From NCBI RefSeq assembly GCF_000711225.1, contig NZ_JOMG01000002.1, forward strand, positions 1,996,501-2,060,500: a stretch of 64,000 nucleotides of DNA. The letters are read 5' to 3'. Both the position numbers and the translations under genes were made by a program. Source of the stretch: Pelobacter seleniigenes DSM 18267 (lineage in GTDB: Bacteria > Desulfobacterota > Desulfuromonadia > Desulfuromonadales > Geopsychrobacteraceae). Positions 62,483 to 64,000 of the stretch are shown here, in pieces. Position 1 is the stretch's first letter. Each line of letters opens with the position of its first letter. A model generated the notes under the pieces. That model was not told where the DNA came from and did no database searches. It was given only the letters and a program-made list of their open reading frames with translations.

Positions 62483-64000
62483 ATGGAAACCTATTACGCA
62501 CATTCGACGGAGAGTCCTGATAAGTCAGGCTGGCAGACGCTGGAAGATCATCTTCAGGGAGTCGCCGGATTAGCCAGAGGATTTGCCGCGGTGTTTGGTG
62601 CTGCTGACTGGGGGGAGTTGGCCGGGTTGCTGCATGACGTCGGCAAGGCAACAGCTGCTTTTCAGCGCCGGTTGGAAGGGAATTCCCAGCGGGTCGATCA
62701 CACGACTTTTGGTGCGCGGTTGGCTCGTGAGCATGGTGGGCCACTTGGGCCGCTGCTTTCCTATATGATCACCGGCCACCACGGGGGATTGCCGGATGGC
62801 GGTGCCCAGGAGACAGAGCTGCACTGGCGGCTGAAGTACGGCAAGGTTCCCGAAGATGCATCGTTGCTGCCGTCGATTGAGTTGCAGAATGTGTTGCGCT
62901 GGCCGTTGGAAAAACCGGAAGAAAAAACGGCTGGATTCAGCATGGCATTTTTCACGCGGATGATTTTTTCCTGTCTGGTCGATGCAGACTTTTTGGATAC
63001 GGAAACATTTTGTACGCCGGAAAAAGCTGCACTAAGATCCTCTTTTGATTGTCAGCAGCTAGTCGATCTGCGGGAGAAGCTAAACCTCCATCTGCAAAAG
63101 CTCACGCAAAAGGCCGAACCAACACCGGTGAATCGGCTCCGCCAAGCCATCCTGCAGCAATGCCGGACCAAGGCCGAGCTTGCCCCACAGGTTTTTTCTC
63201 TGACCGTGCCGACTGGCGGAGGGAAAACTCTTTCGTCGCTGGCGTTCGCCCTTGATCACGCCGTTGCCAACAAGTTGCAACGGGTGATCTATGCCATTCC
63301 CTTCACCTCGATCATTGAGCAGAATGCCAGGGTGTTTCAGGATATTCTCGGTCGCGAATCGGTCTTGGAGCATCACTGCAATTACAAAGAAAAAGACGAG
63401 CCGGAAGAGGCGGTTTACAACCGGCGGCGTGGGCTGGCGACGGAAAATTGGGATGCACCGGTCGTGGTGACAACCAATGTGCAGTTTTTCGAATCGTTAT
63501 TCAGCAACAAGCCGTCCCGTTGTCGCAAACTGCACAATATTGCTGGCAGTGTCATCGTGCTGGACGAAGCGCAGGCGATTCCGACCGAATACCTGGAACC
63601 CTGTCTGGCGGCTTTGCGTGAATTGGTTGAGCGCTACGGGTGTTCGTTGGTGCTCTGCACGGCAACCCAGCCCGCTCTGGACGATAGCGCACTGCGTAAT
63701 CGGCTGCCGAAAATCCATGAAGTTATTGAGAGACCGCAACAGCTATATACTGACTTGCGCCGCACCGAGGTTACGTTTATCGGTAAGCTGACCAACGGAG
63801 AATTGGCCGAACGGTTGGCAGCGGATGAGCAGGTCCTCTGTATTGTGTCTACCAAGCCTCAGGCGCGTAAACTGTTCGAGATGTTGCCGCCAAGCGAAGG
63901 CAATTTTCATCTCTCCACCAATATGTATCCCGAGCATCGTCGCCAAGTACTGGACACAATTCGATTGCGTCTAAAACAGAACATGTCCTGCCGAGTTATT
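62483..64000 (+). CDS. cas3: CRISPR-associated helicase-nuclease Cas3 (partial; type I, probably I-C)
   Basis: This gene runs off the right edge; 506 codons are visible. The N-terminal HD nuclease has YYAHSTESPDK, LLHDVGKATAAFQRRLEG (His51, Asp52) and ITGHHGGLPDG (about 97-105). The superfamily 2 helicase follows with VPTGGGKTLSSLAFAL (Walker A 243-249), VIVLDEAQAIP (DEAQ 361-364), and CTATQPAL (motif III). Cas3 degrades DNA targeted by Cascade. The opening resembles type I-C Cas3, but the effector genes lie beyond the edge. It starts 17 bp after the membrane-protein gene, with GGAGGGAAGG before the ATG. Confidence 0.93.
   Translation, partial: METYYAHSTESPDKSGWQTLEDHLQGVAGLARGFAAVFGAADWGELAGLLHDVGKATAAFQRRLEGNSQRVDHTTFGARLAREHGGPLGPLLSYMITGHHGGLPDGGAQETELHWRLKYGKVPEDASLLPSIELQNVLRWPLEKPEEKTAGFSMAFFTRMIFSCLVDADFLDTETFCTPEKAALRSSFDCQQLVDLREKLNLHLQKLTQKAEPTPVNRLRQAILQQCRTKAELAPQVFSLTVPTGGGKTLSSLAFALDHAVANKLQRVIYAIPFTSIIEQNARVFQDILGRESVLEHHCNYKEKDEPEEAVYNRRRGLATENWDAPVVVTTNVQFFESLFSNKPSRCRKLHNIAGSVIVLDEAQAIPTEYLEPCLAALRELVERYGCSLVLCTATQPALDDSALRNRLPKIHEVIERPQQLYTDLRRTEVTFIGKLTNGELAERLAADEQVLCIVSTKPQARKLFEMLPPSEGNFHLSTNMYPEHRRQVLDTIRLRLKQNMSCRVI

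Overview
The window looks like chromosome of a Desulfuromonadia-type bacterium (Geobacter/Desulfuromonas/Pelobacter relatives). This is inferred from the gene set: a DcrH-like chemoreceptor carrying a c-type heme and a hemerythrin domain, a large CheX-rich chemosensory operon, the radical SAM protein next to RNase G, a DksA-type regulator, a GSU3473-like small protein, a methylmalonyl-CoA branch and a HDOD-GGDEF protein. No rRNA or tRNA gene was recognised. The left edge cuts a TPP enzyme gene and the right edge cuts a cas3 gene. Layout: 1-4.2 kb holds the TPP-enzyme fragment, a hybrid histidine kinase and, upstream of it, an orphan TRAP solute-binding protein gene broken by an in-frame TAA. 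4.6-8.6 kb holds cysQ, galE, two sites of a palindromic MITE family and a complete IS481-type element. 8.8-22.8 kb is a chemosensory locus: a sigma-54 activator on the + strand, then 13 minus-strand genes (MCP, cheA, cheW, cheR, cheB, cheD, an HDOD gene, two cheY and four genes with five CheX-type phosphatase domains). 22.9-24.9 kb is a repeat-rich strip with an IS1111-group element. 24.9-37.6 kb carries RNA/translation and metabolic genes (pcnB, miaA, a glycosyltransferase-like gene, ilvE, HDOD-GGDEF, glcD-glcF, a potassium channel, an ABC-F ATPase). 37.7-42.0 kb encodes envelope proteins: a VCBS-repeat protein, a porin, a tiny lipoprotein and a TlpA-like thioredoxin. 42.3-46.7 kb is the methylmalonyl-CoA module (mce, meaB, mutase, XRE-cupin regulator). 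47.4-49.7 kb is groES-groEL under an extended CIRCE operator. 49.8-60.7 kb contains small housekeeping and unknown genes, radA, a DnaJ-domain protein, a radical SAM protein and rng. 60.8-64 kb contains a RAYT-type protein with a lost active site fused to a DnaA-IV-like tail, a small membrane protein, and the start of a CRISPR-Cas operon (cas3). Working together: the chemosensory operon has one receptor, one kinase, two CheY and an unusually rich set of phosphatases, so it probably makes a fast-decaying, redox/oxygen-related signal. glcD-glcF fits 2-hydroxyacid (lactate or glycolate) oxidation, and the methylmalonyl module fits succinyl-CoA/propionyl-CoA interconversion. Mobile DNA concentrates at 5.4-8.6, 22.9-24.9 and 47.0-47.2 kb. 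The most unusual items are the tandem-CheX/pseudo-receiver protein, a CheA with an MshEN-like insert, the degenerate RAYT-DnaA fusion, the MITE family with 9-bp target duplications, the IS1111 element inside a split inverted repeat, and the membrane-protein gene directly ahead of cas3.
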